DNA of 64,000 bases. It comes from Microbotryomycetes sp. JL201. Lineage: Eukaryota; Basidiomycota; Microbotryomycetes. The stretch covers positions 310,001 through 374,000 of the forward strand of contig JAQYUZ010000010.1 in assembly GCA_033819885.1 (NCBI GenBank), read 5' to 3'. Positions 11,310 to 22,254 of the stretch are shown piece by piece (the first letter of the stretch is position 1; each line of letters begins with the position of its first letter). Below the pieces are notes generated by a model. The model was given only the letters and a program-made list of their open reading frames with translations, was not told where the DNA came from and made no database searches. A program made the translations under genes and the position numbers.

Positions 11310-11504
11310 AGTGCTTTATACGTAAACAACGACGCTCGTGCACGACGCGCGAGCACGATCTTGTCCTGACCATGATTCCAAGACGACTCTCATGTCATTT
11401 GCACGCCCTCAAAGAGGTTACCATACACGAATATGTAGCTTTGTGACCGATCATATGCAGTACAACATTTTGCAGTACACGACGCATGTTTCCCACGTTT
11501 GCTT

Positions 11505-12725
11505 TCAAAGAAAAGATCCTCCTCCGAAGCGTCCGCCTAGCTCCTTTGCGTTGCGAATGACGTCTCTCCTCTTTCCGTCGTCCATCAACCTGCCTCCGAC
11601 GGCCATGTCTCTGTCTCTGTCCCAGAATGCGGCAGGCTCTTCAGTTTCCCCCTTGTCCTTCTTTGCCTTTTTCGCCTTTGAATGCTGATCAAGCAGACTA
11701 TCCTTTCGCGACGAGCGCTGGCAACAAACAAGCGACGAAATGTCAAGGAGGTTGACCAAAAGGTAATAACAAGCGTGAGCTTACGTTGTAATCTTCGACT
11801 TCCTTCTTCAATTGCTCGTCCCGTTTCCTCTTGCGCCTCTGTTCCTCCGTTTCAATGTCTTTCAGATTACCTTCTCCACCTCCAGTGCGCGATTGGACTG
11901 CCTTTTTCCGTATGCCCAAGGCTTCGTCCGCCAAACGTTGAGCTCGTTCTTGAGGGGTCTCTGTCCACAGATCGACTCCTGATTGAGAGCTAGAAGGTTT
12001 GTCCGATGTCGCTTTCTGTGAGAACCCTCTCGCTTTGAGTTTGGTGGGATCTAGTGCTGTGGTAAATAAGGCATGAGAAGAGAAGTGTCAGAGTATCGCC
12101 GTGGTGTGATGTCTGCCAGGGTCTCCAAGCGATGCTCACACTGTGCCAGGTCAAGTTCTTTCGGGGGTACCAACATCCATTCTTCCCTCTTGATTTTCCC
12201 CTTGTCCTCCTGTTCTTTTCTTCTGCGTTCTTGTTCTCTTTGCTCACGTTCTTTAAACTGTCGAACCCCGTCATTGTCGTCCAACGCGGACATGCCAACA
12301 CCTTGAGGAGGTGGCATAGGTCCAGGACCGTAATCGTCGTCTGAATCGTCAGAGTACATGTTGCTCAAGGGCGTTTCACGCTTGCGCACAGGGGCAGATT
12401 CGTCGAGCTGAGGAGGCAGCGAAGGACCAATCACAGACGATGGAGGTCTCGTAGGTCCCAGTACCGTAGATTGCGCGTTCTTTGAGGACGATGAAACATA
12501 GTTCTCGTGCCTTGATGCTGCCAAGTCGGGTGGCAACGACGGTCCAAAGTCGTCGTCGTCCTCGCTCTCGTCTCTTGCGTCCTGCGAGGTCCCGGCGGCT
12601 TGATTCGGGTTTGTAGATATTTCAGGGCCGATCGAAGTGGCTGTGCTGTCGGCAGAGTTGGCGCTGCTCGTTTGTCGGCCGAGTTGGGCAGCCAGCTCGG
12701 GCGGCAGCTCTGGTCCGATGCCCAT
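11505..12725 (-). CDS. GPALPP-motif protein (DUF3752)
   Basis: Exons (minus strand) 12725-12140, 12056-11785, 11717-11505; 356 aa. Repeats of the GP-x-x-PP signature run through the N-terminal half (GPELPPEL, GPSLPPDL, GPSLPPQL, GPGPMPPP), separated by acidic Ser/Asp stretches. The C-terminal half has the DUF3752 core: REEWMLVPP, then across the first junction LDPTKLKARGF, VDLWTETPQERAQR, and a final basic region ending GRFGGGSFL. This matches human GPALPP1 in order; the family is eukaryotic, probably nuclear, and of unknown biochemical function. It diverges from the AT-hook gene with 173 nt between starts. Confidence 0.88.
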
Positions 12726-12898
12726 TCTCTAAAGGTCAGACAGTGCAAGAAACGATCGTGACCTTGATGGCGCGGCGGAGGTCGAGTGGTCGGGCTGATG
12801 TCGTCACAGTCATTAAAATCGAGGCTCGAGCTCGAACGTTTCGCTGTCTCCGGCCACAACCCGATGCATCACCGGAGCAGGCACGCTACAAGTTGACG

Positions 12899-14402
12899 AT
12901 GAACACTTCAACGGCGTCGCTCGACGGCCTCTTGCCTCTGCCGCCGCCTGACCAGTCCACCTCGTCCACTCCATGGACAGCCGACCTTGCAGGCGATTCA
13001 AGACATGATGCACCAAACGAGATCACGTTGCCTTCATTAGCATTCCAGTATGACGACGTGCAGCCGTCGTTGATCGACCAGGATGACGGTTTCGTGGCTC
13101 TCGACCCGGCACTCGGCAGCAATACATACGAGTCGACAGGGTTTCTATCTCCACGGCAAACTCACAGAGCTATTACAGCTGGAATGAGCAACAGTACGAG
13201 AACAGATGCAGAAAAAGGAGACATTCCAACCCATTTGAACGAACCAAAGCAGTCGGGCTCGGGTTCACTACTGCGCAGTCCCAAGATCATCGTCGTCAGT
13301 GAGAGCGCTTGTCTATGTCTTGTTAATGACATCTCACCTTTTTTTGGGATTATTAGAGCCAGGAAGCGAAGGCGGCAGACCTGAAAGCAAGCGACAAACG
13401 TCGTCGCAAGGCAGAGGCCGTGCGTTGTGCTCAGATCGATGGACCGAGGAGATGCTGGCTAATCTGACAACGCTCTTCGTGCAGCAAGCGGCCAAGCTCA
13501 AATCAGAAAAGTCTGCGGCACCAAAGAAGCGAGGAAGGCCGAAAGGATCCAAGGTCAGAGCAGGACTCTTCTTATGGAGTCTTCTCCGACAGATAACTCA
13601 TTCACGTGGCTACAGGACAAGCCGCGAGATCCATTCGACCCGAATGCGAAGCCACGAGGGCGACCGCCGGGTGGCAAGGTCAGTTGCCAGTTTAAGTGAC
13701 GCCAGCCGTTGAGCTCAAAGCAGCCGCATCCATGACAGAACAAACCTCGCGATCCTGATGATCCGCGACCTGGACCAGGACGACCGTCAAAGTATCCTCC
13801 AGGCATGACCGAGCGCGAGAAGCGCAAGATATCCAAAGCGGCGCGACTGGCTCGCAAAGCTGCAGCTCTTTCAGCTGCATCGGCAGGAAGCGAGAATTCA
13901 AGTCCAGCCCCGAGTGCACACCGGGTGACGGTTGAACCTGCCAGAAACGCAGATGGCGACTACATAACGGACGACCGGATGGACCACCCTGGGGCATCCT
14001 TGCTTGATACAGAAGCTTACCCTCCTCCTCCTTCACTCGAGAGCGGCATGCTCGAGTTTCAGAGAAACTTGGCGGCACAGCAGGCAGAGGCCGTCAGAGC
14101 GGCGACGGCCGCCGCAAACTTGGAGGAAGACGAAGACGACGAGGAGGACATGCATGTGGCCAATGGACACGCAGACGGATTGACCAAGTCGGCTGGTCAA
14201 TTCAACGACATGGACCTCGTCATTGACCCAGGTGAGTCGCTGTGTGCTCAAAAGCCGTCGGACCACCTTCGCTAACCAGGTTCGTATTGCAGCAATCCGC
14301 CTACAAACCGCAACGTCAAATAACGATCTAGGCGACATTCCGACAGGTTTCGAGCCGCTCAAGTCGATTGGACCTGCGCTTGAAGCCGAAACACAACAGT
14401 GA
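12899..14402 (+). CDS. AT-hook protein with three hooks
   Basis: Five exons: 12899-13298, 13357-13553, 13616-13678, 13739-14231, 14293-14402; 420 aa. Three AT-hook cores are present: KKRGRPKGSK, KPRGRPPGGK and GPGRPSKY, each basic palm around (G)RP as expected for binding the minor groove of AT-rich DNA. Just before the first hook is a helix (RWTEEMLANLTTLFVQQAAKL). After the hooks come basic (REKRKISKAARLARKAA), an EDEDDEED acidic run, and a conserved-looking tail. The second and third hooks have matching lead-ins (KPRDP-x-DP) and sit at exon boundaries in phase 0. A chromatin or transcription role is inferred only. The acceptor of exon 2 could also be two bases later with an earlier donor. 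Confidence 0.85.
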
Positions 14403-14802
14403 ACGCGGGGGGCTTTGTTTTTTTTTTTTTTTTTTTTTTTCGCTCTGAGAGTGACGCTGGCATCCGTCTCCATTCTTTGCTTTGCCGTGGTTTGTGTCAC
14501 AGTGTCTTGCTTGTTGTTTGCCAATATTACTCGGTCTGTCGGACGATCCTCGAGCCGACTGCGTTTGCAGCCTATGCGGGAGCTGATACAGAACATGCGT
14601 CGAAAGAGTGCTCGTCGAGACGGATCTGTTGATGTCAAAGTACGTCCTCTGCGGGCTGGACGGTCTTGGTGTAGCTCGTATCGGCGCTGCTGTGTCCTCC
14701 GTGCCACTGCCGCAAGAGCCTCAACGCATGCACACCCGCCTCCAGGCCCCATTGTGCCACGCCTATGCGTAACTGGCAGCTGCACAAACGTCCTTGCGTG
14801 CG
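14403..14802. other. Convergent intergenic region with a T23 tract
   Basis: The AT-hook gene and TFB5 converge here. A run of 23 T lies at 14418-14440, 15 nt after the AT-hook stop codon. No gene seen. A small overlap of transcripts is likely but cannot be read from sequence. Confidence 0.6.
14418..14440 (+). repeat. T23 homopolymer
   Basis: Uninterrupted run of 23 T directly downstream of the AT-hook gene. No repeat body or target duplication flanks it, so I do not read it as a retrotransposed tail. Confidence 0.8.
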
Positions 14803-15079
14803 CTACATCTCTACGCTGACGTAATTGTTCTTTTCGAGTTCGAGTTCGAGTTGCTGCTTGACCCATTCGAGCTTGTCGCCGCTCACGAGCAAGTGCGTAT
14901 CGTCCAAGTCCTGAATGATAAACTTGTCACGCTCTTGCTGCTCGTCGAGTTGTAGCAGGATCTGCTTCACGGCTGGATCGCAAGTGACGAGCACGCCTGC
15001 CGACGAAGCATGTCAGGTTAAAATCTGACAATTCGGTTCTTCACTCTCGAGTTGACTCGCCTCGAGTAGCCTTGACCAT
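14803..15079 (-). CDS. TFB5: TFIIH subunit TFB5
   Basis: Two exons, 15079-15061 and 14996-14803, coding 70 aa, the normal size for this tiny TFIIH subunit. The order [18 protein letters not shown], then [13 protein letters not shown], matches human GTF2H5/yeast Tfb5. TFB5 stabilises TFIIH through the p52/Tfb2 subunit and supports nucleotide excision repair and transcription. The intron (14997-15060) has a GC donor (gcgagt) after CGA-G and a normal cag acceptor; the conserved GVL junction supports it. Its start codon shares the CCATGG site with a possible start of the divergent gene. Confidence 0.92.
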
Positions 15080-16364
15080 GGCGCACTTGGACAAGGTGAT
15101 GCAGAAGCGCAAGCCGCCCCCAAACTCGCCTTTCCCCCACAACCTCAGCCGGCACGTCCGTTTGCCGGGTCGCTGCCTATGTCGACCAAGCTATCTCCAA
15201 CACTCAAAGCTCTCGTAAATGCTCCAAGAGCTCGTGGTGGTCCGATACCGGCGCCGAGTCAAGTGCACACGACAAACAAGCTGTTCGACCGCGTCAAGGA
15301 GTCTGCTCTCGAACGAGGACTTGGCAAACATGCTTGGTTGACATTATCAGTCCGTCAATTGTTCGACTCGTGAACAGCTACAACGAACTTATACCATTTG
15401 GAACAACACAGGCAGCAACTTTGGTCACGCTAAACTCGCCAGAGACGCTCTGTCGGCTGTACACGTACGCGCAAGGTTCGACGGTCGAGGAACAAGTCAA
15501 TACGGCAATGGTATGACCGTTTCATTGTCGCGCCCCGGGCCACGCACTGAGAAAGCCTTTCTGCCACGCGTTTGCCACATTCGGCTTCGTATCAAATTTG
15601 AAGCTTATGCGCGAAGCAGGACTCAAATCGATTTCTTTCAGTGGAATGTCAGTCATTTGTAGAATTGTGCATGCTCCGTCAGCTCACGTTCGCAATACAG
15701 TCCACGAACAATCAATTCTCTCAACGCCCTTATCGCTCACGTACCGTCAGACGTCCGAACGAGACTTCCGACCCGGCCAACGCGGTCACTCAATCTGACT
15801 CCTCAAACGTTGCAACACACTCTTGACAACTCTTCAAGTCTGTGGCGATCAATCTACCAACCTCTTGACGAAAAATTACTGGACAAGTTGAGCTTGGCGC
15901 ACCCCGATTTGCCCATCATCATTCTTGAAGCAAATTACGGTGCATTGCTGTCGAACCCTCGTTTATCTGACTTGACTCGAGAGCTGTCTCAACAAAATCA
16001 GGTCCTTCAAAGCAGAATGACTGGAAGGGTTTTGACGAGTATGATAGCAATCAGTTGTTTGAGAGCTCAGGGCGGTGTAGGGCCTCAGGTTTTGTCTCAT
16101 GTTTTTGGTCTCAAAAAGGCGAGTCTGGCAAATGACGAGGTTCACGCCGGCAACGACTCTCGTTCGTCAACGACGGAAACGACAACCGCATTCGAGCAAG
16201 ACCGCGACGATGAACAAGTTTCAAAGCAGGAAAAGGCTTTTTTGACGAGCGATGAAGGATGCGAGTGGGTTTTGAACTCGGTCGACGAAATCGTAAGAGT
16301 CATCGCGGGAGAGCAGACTAGTTATGCAGGGCCGGCAGTGAGAGACTTTAAAGCCAAGCTGTAG
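15078..16364 (+). CDS. AhpD/carboxymuconolactone-decarboxylase-like helical protein (tentative)
   Basis: Model: optional first exon 15078-15095, then 15149-15300, 15351-15510, 15556-15647, 15701-16364 (361 aa with the first exon; a start at 15179, MSTKL, gives a shorter form). Phases agree, but the 50-nt intron 15301-15350 and the 45-nt intron 15511-15555 have weak donor or branch signals. Coding is clear from the segments SPSIVRLVNSYNE, FATFGFVSNLKLMREAGL and ISFSG-IPRTINSLNAL, the last reminiscent of fungal proteins with an AhpD-like fold. No cysteine pair typical of active AhpD is obvious, so enzymatic activity is doubtful. The C-terminus is acidic and ends VRDFKAKL. Confidence 0.6.
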
Positions 16365-16524
16365 GTAGACAAATGCCGCGCAACACGCACGGCCAAAAGC
16401 AACAAACAGAGTGCAATCAAATTTTTGGCAATGCATTTTGAGTTTGACACTGATCGAGAACACGGTGAGAAAATGGAAAGAAAACAAAAAGGAACCAGAC
16501 CGGGACAGAAAGAGTAAACGGATT

Positions 16525-18704
16525 TTACGCGGGCACGTCGCCCAAGGCCTGTCCAACTTTGACTTTTTGACCAGTCTGAATTTTGAACTCAAATGTCTCT
16601 GGCGCCTCAAACACGAGCACGATCGTCGATCCGAGCCAGAACCCACCAATCTCGTCACCTGCTCGAAGAGGTTGACCGCCCAGCAGAGTCGAAGCTTTGG
16701 CGTATGTCGCTTCAGAGAACGTGCCAGGCGTGATGGGCCTCAGAGGAGAATTTGTGCGAAGCGACTGCCGCGACGCAGAAGGATATGCAATCACAAAGTC
16801 AGCGTGACCAAAACGACCTTTTGAGACGCCGCGAGAGACTCACGCTGTCAAAGTTGACGCGAATGGATCCCACATTTGTAGCTCCGACTGGAACCATGGA
16901 AAAGAAGCCATGGCGCCAGCGACCGAGCAAAGCGACGCGCTCATTGACGACAAACAGATCGGCCAATTTGCTGACCATCCATGGAGACACTGAGAATAAT
17001 TCACCTGTAAGGCACAGGACTGTCAGCTTCGGCATTCCGATAAAATCTAAAACACTTACCGGCAAAGTGCCGACGACGTTCAACAACCCAGCTCGTCGGG
17101 CTGTGATATCGGTGGTAGTCTCCCGGAGCCAGGTAGATCACCGTAAAGAACAATTTGTTGCCGTCCTTGACACCAGTCCAAGCCGACTTTTTGCCTTCGC
17201 CCGCCGCCGTTGTCCTGTTCGAAGCCGACACTTGACTAGCTACAGACGCATCCGCCGTCAAGCTACGTTTCAAACCTGTACGTTTGCTTTCTTCTAATTC
17301 TTCTTCTTTCGACAGCGTCGCGTCGTGACTGTTTGCCGTGCCATCTGAGCCAATCAGCTCGTCCAAAGAATACCTGATGCCGTTGACGTCTGCAAAGTCT
17401 CGTTCGTCGACTTGAATCGGATCAGCTTGTTGAGGGTGTGGTTTGAAATTGTGCGGTTTTGAAACGAAAGAGTTGTCTACTTGACCAGTTCCTGACAACA
17501 GGGCTTCAAGAGAATATGTACCGCCTTTGATTTGAGCAACTCTGCCGCCTTCGACCGTGCCAAAGTTGACGATACGACCGTCGGCAGGAGAGACCTGATG
17601 ATCTCGAACGAGTCAGCGAACCACATGTGGATCGTCGCCAAGCAACATACGTCAGATTGAACGACTTACGAGAGCACTGTCCTCGATCGGCCTGACACCG
17701 TCCTTGAGTCTGCGCATAAAGAATTCGCTCATGCTGCGATATTCTCTCAGGTCGCTCGGCTCGCATTCGTCCAAGTTGACGCCAAAAATCCACGAGTAGA
17801 ACCGGTAGCCGGGCGTACGGAACCAGACAGGCAAAGTGTACGAATTCAAGTAGCCGTACAGGCGCGAGATGCTCCTCAGAGGCAACGCTCCAATGACGTG
17901 AACTTGCCAAGGCCCAGACACTTTGATCTGTCTGTCATTGTCTTGATCGACTGCCGTTTTGGCGGCTCTTCGTTGCTTGTAGTATGACACGCCGACGAGA
18001 ACGGCTGCTCCCAAACTGAGCGGAATCGGGTACCATTTTGTTTCAGTAGAATTCCAACGCTGTTTCAACCTCGTGGCAAAGCTCTGTCGCTCGTGGCGTT
18101 CCTGTTGCTGTTCGATCGTCTCTTTCGAGCTGCCTGGTTCGGGACCTCGATTCGAAGCAGGCGACGTAGACTGGCTGTGTTGCGATGGATTCTGATGACG
18201 GTGAACAGTTGCATTCGAGTGCAGAGCCCGCCTGTTCCTGTTCCAATGGTACGCGTTCGAGTAGCGGCCTGTGCTGCGAGAGCCGACGAGCGCAGGCGCC
18301 GAAGTCGCGTGCGCGTGCGTGATAGCCGCTGGAGAGCCTGTCGGGGGGTGGTGATACGAGCCCGCTGGAGACGATGGAGTCACTTGATGACCTGCGCCAG
18401 TCGCGTACACTTGATGCTGATGCGAATGCGCAGCCGTGCCACCAAACAAGCGCTTTGATCGCGGTCTGTACGCCAACGCGCGCGGTGCCGCACGCACAAT
18501 CGCACCAGGAGCCCGCAACAGTAATCTTGGACCGCGCAGCATGAATCTGGCAGGCTGAATAGTCGACCAGAACAGTACTTGGCCGGCGTTTTGACGCGAC
18601 AGCCGAGGCCAGCGCGACGACGGTGTTGTCGCCGGCTGGCCTGTCGTTCCACTGGCTGGCGCAGTTGTGTGCAGCGGACGCACATTGAGCTTGAACCGCG
18701 GCAT
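16525..18704 (-). CDS. PSD1: Phosphatidylserine decarboxylase, mitochondrial type (PSD1)
   Basis: Exons 18704-17670, 17594-17060, 17004-16844, 16764-16525; 656 aa. The N-terminus is rich in Arg and Ala with few acids ([14 protein letters not shown]) as in a mitochondrial presequence, followed by a His/Ser-rich spacer and a membrane segment ([16 protein letters not shown]). The catalytic core contains [19 protein letters not shown] and the self-cleavage site LGST at 621-624 (Ser623 becomes the pyruvoyl group). It converts phosphatidylserine to phosphatidylethanolamine at the inner mitochondrial membrane. The core carries an insertion rich in Ser, Lys and Glu between GIRYSLDEL and the APGDYH motif. 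Start: the only in-frame ATG at the head of the open frame. Confidence 0.95.
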
Positions 18705-18952
18705 CGTTACTCGATTCGCGTGCGAAGTTGCCACGACCGTGCGGAGCGAAGCAAACCGGCAAGGAGGTTCTTCTCGGTCCGGTCGAGGAACGATTGATTA
18801 CACTGCAATTACTGCCAACAAACGATTGTTAATTTTGAGTACCGTTAAAGGAAGGAGAGCGGGGAGGGATTAAATAGCGAAACAAAAAAAAAACAAAAAA
18901 AGAAAGAAACAAGAGTGATCTGCACAGGATCAAGCAAAGCACGTCTCGCGTT

Positions 18953-21879
18953 TCACTGCACGAGGGCGGAGTCTGCTGCCCAAGGTTCAGTCGCAACAGT
19001 TTGTGCCGACTCGTCCTCGTCAAATTTAACGTCGTCGCGTAAGACCCAACTGTCGTCAAGAGCGCCACTGTCTTCAAGTTTTGGCGACGTCTCGTCTGTA
19101 TCGTCGCCTTGCCCACGGGTCGCCGGATCAGACACGCCAAAGTGAGCGTCTGTCTGCGCCGTTGGCAAGAATGGGTTTCTGAACTCGAGCTTTGACGCCG
19201 TCGTCGCCGCAGCGTCGTTCGATTCGTCCGGCTGCTGATGAGCATCGGACGCACCGTTCTGGGTCAAACCGGCAGAGCGGGCGGCACCTTTCGCGACAAG
19301 CTGGCTTGTCGCTGCAAACATGTCTTGACCAAGAGTCAACGCCCGTCGAACAAGACTGCCGATTTCAGCGTCTGTGTATCGATCCAAGTCGATATAAGAC
19401 GACGATCGAGAACCAAGTGATCCACCACCGAGACATCCGAGTGCCGGTCCGGTGGCGATACTGGTCAGCGATTCAGCCAAAGCGGCCGTCTCTGGCGGCG
19501 TTGCCATGTTTTCGATGGCAGAGTATGGCGGCGGCGAACCGACGACCGGTGCTGGACTATTTTCAGTAGTAGAGGTTCTAAGATTGAATAGATCGTCAGC
19601 CGATCCCCTCATGAGTATCATCCCTACGGTGTCCAAACTTACGAAGCCTCCAGTTCTGACGGACTCGCCGAGGCCGAGGGTGCACTGTCGAGCGACTCTA
19701 ACCGGCGTTTCCTCCTTTCGGGACCCTCTCGCCATACGACGCCGCGTTTCTTTGTCTGCGACGCCTCGTCGCCTAAAAGCGAGCCCTGCTCGACATGCAT
19801 CGCAAACACTGGGTCGTCGTCGTCGAAGTGTTGCGATCCAAAGTCAATGATGGGCTCGTATGACAGTTGCTCAAAATCTTCTAAAGCCGTCCCTGGTGCA
19901 CCAAATGACTCGGCGGTCGACCAAACGGGCTCAACCAAGTCGGCAGCGCCGCCACTCCTCGGAAAGCCAAACTTGTCGTCTTCGATGTCGCTCTCGTCCG
20001 TCACGCCCAAATCCGACTGATGCTCGTCATGCATAAATGTCCAGGAGTGATTCGCCGCGTTGCCGACGCTCCCTCGTGCTTCCCTCGAGCCGTTGCGGGC
20101 TCCCCACATGCCCCACTCGTCAGAATCCATGCGGTGCCATGTGGTCCTTCGTTGACGGTTGCTCCGTCGACTTGGCTGCATCGGACCCATTGAACCGTGT
20201 TCGGACACTCTCCGTCTCGATCTTGCGCCTTGTTGCGTATCGTGCTCAAACATTGTCTTGTGATCCGGTCTCGACCACTGCGAGCCGTGGTCGCTGTCGT
20301 CCATGTCTGATGCCTCTCTCGATTCTTCATCTTCGTCGTTGACATCCCATACCGTGTTGGCCAACCTCCTCGGCGCAAGTGTCACGATCCCGCTTCGTCT
20401 ACGTGTCTGAGGCCTCTCGAACACTGCCGCATGTGTCGGTCGATACAGAGCACGGTCAGACGATGACGATGACGACGATGTCTGAGCTGCTACCGGGTTC
20501 GAGTTGGATGGTCTTGCCGCGGCAGGTCGTTTATGAGTGACGAGCGCTCGCTTCTCCCCTCGCCTGTCCTTGCACTTTGCGCACATGCATGTTCCTCTGC
20601 ACCTAGGGCACATGAACGACGTGTTGGCGACAAAGACTTGTCCATCTGTAAAGTAGCTGCATTGAAGAATGCTAGTCAGCTTTATGACTTGGTCCGAGTG
20701 GATAATACTGACTGCTTCTCGAGACACCTCTGGCACCAGATCGTGTTGCAATTAAGTGTCGAGCAATGCATCTTTGGTCTCTCGCTCCGTGTCTGCGTTC
20801 ACAGTAGGGAGTGTATGTCAGTCTGACGATGTTGAAGACGATTTGGTTTGTGGCCCCCGAGTGCGCGTGTGTGCAGCACGCACGGCGCGCGAGATCAGCA
20901 GGAAAAAAAGGCTCCCCACACACGCGCGAGAGCATCGGGCAAAAAGGGCCGCAAGCACAAGCTGACCTTGTCATGGTGGCATGTGACTGAGCTAGCCTGT
21001 GTCGTCATGTGTACAGTGACGGGTGCGAGTCGTTGCGAGTCGGTCGGGCGCGTCGTTGGCTGTGGCTTGCCGTCGTGCTCGTCTGGCCGCTGCGGCGCGG
21101 GTTCGGTGCTGCTGTGTTGCACGAGCTTGAGCCTGACGCGCGTCACGCCCGCACTGCCGTCGTCTCCATGCGATGGTGATGGCGCGTTCGGCTGCAGAGC
21201 AAAATCAGCACCGTGTCAGTCTCGGTCAATTGTTCGCGTGGGTGCGTGTGCGTGCATGTGCGTGCGCGCGCGATCGACAGCCCGACCAAGGAAAAGCGCA
21301 GGCAGACTGACGCCTTGGAGTCTCGTGTGCATCACGCGCTCACGTGCATGCTCTGTCGTAAGAGCAATTCGATCGTGCTGTAGTGGGCGACGCACAGACA
21401 CGAGCGCGAGCTGCAAAACGCACTCGAGCGCTGATGACTTCGCGCCCGCGGCGAGCTGCGTATATGCACTTTTCGCGCACAGACCAACGACGCCGGTCCC
21501 CGACTTACTTTCGTACTGTCGGACATGACGATGCCAAGTCTTTTGTCGGTAGACAGACCGTCGACCGCACGTCTTGTGTGTTTGTCATGTCCTGCATTAT
21601 GATCCAGGTCCGACGGCTCTCGGTCCATCGTCTGCGCCTTCGAGACACCAGTCCAGATCATGAGAAACGGGAAAAATTGCAGTCCATGATGCGCACACTC
21701 ACCTCATGAACGCTACTTGTCACTGTCGGCGAGTTCAGGTCGTTGGGTTTCGAGTGAGCTGGTGTATCATCGCCGACCTCGACCGCGCAAGAGCTCTTTG
21801 TAGGCGACGACGGCGCAGGAGAGCTCGTCCCTCTCGGAACAAACACCCCTACAAACACACTCGCCGCCCGCTTGATCAT
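18953..21879 (-). CDS. zf-4CXXC_R1 (CDCA7/R1-like) zinc-finger protein
   Basis: Seven exons: 21879-21703, 21631-21509, 21377-21312, 21191-20967, 20792-20713, 20656-19643, 19577-18953; 769 aa. The finger is assembled from three exons: C193-HHDK, then C207, C212, WC217-QRC220 and, after the next intron, MC240-PRC243, C247-MC249-AKC252. This is the cysteine-rich domain shared with the c-Myc target CDCA7 and the MAOA repressor R1, which bind DNA or chromatin. Odd: the second residue of the first C-x2-C is Asp (CHHD). The rest is Ser/Asp-rich with a basic block (RRSNRQRRTTWHR) and a C-terminal helix (EIGSLVRRALTLGQDMF). The exon chain keeps phase throughout. Nuclear role inferred. Confidence 0.85.
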
Positions 21880-22254
21880 TGTGTTTGGCCTCGGCCGCGC
21901 AGACAAAGCAATTGTCGACCCGAGGGCACGGGTCAAACGGGCCCTGGCGTGACGTGAATACAGGTCGAACAAAGCCCGGTCGTTGAGACAATGTCGGATG
22001 CGACCTCAACAAGTTCGTGTCGCGATGGAGGATATGCCGCGTCAAACCCGAGCGCCAGTGGTGGGGAAGTACGACAAGGTCCAAATCGCAGACCCTCCCC
22101 CCCCACACGCGGATCATGGCACCCCAAGAGACGTGATCATGTCGAATCAGAGAGAAAACGACAAGTGTTAGATTGACATTGAATGGAAAAGAACATGGAA
22201 AAGAAACGGTCGAACGATTATAATTGCTCCTGCGCGCGCGCGCGCAAAACGTGT
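21880..22254. other. Intergenic region between the 4CXXC and transcription-factor genes
   Basis: Both flanking genes are on the minus strand, so this is the promoter side of the 4CXXC gene and the 3' flank of the transcription factor. A (CG)n run sits at about 22232-22245. Nothing else recognised. Confidence 0.5.

Noticed and set aside
14418-14440. T23 run as a retrotransposed poly(A) tail
   Set aside because: No repeat body and no flanking duplication; a simple homopolymer is enough.
15301-15350. Apparent frameshift in the AhpD-like gene
   Set aside because: A 50-nt intron with an acceptable acceptor and branch restores the frame, so a broken gene is not required, although the donor is weak.
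20848-21528. Plus-strand open frame of 226 codons
   Set aside because: Cys/Arg-rich translation opposite introns and exons of the 4CXXC gene, whose own exon chain is phase-consistent and domain-bearing.
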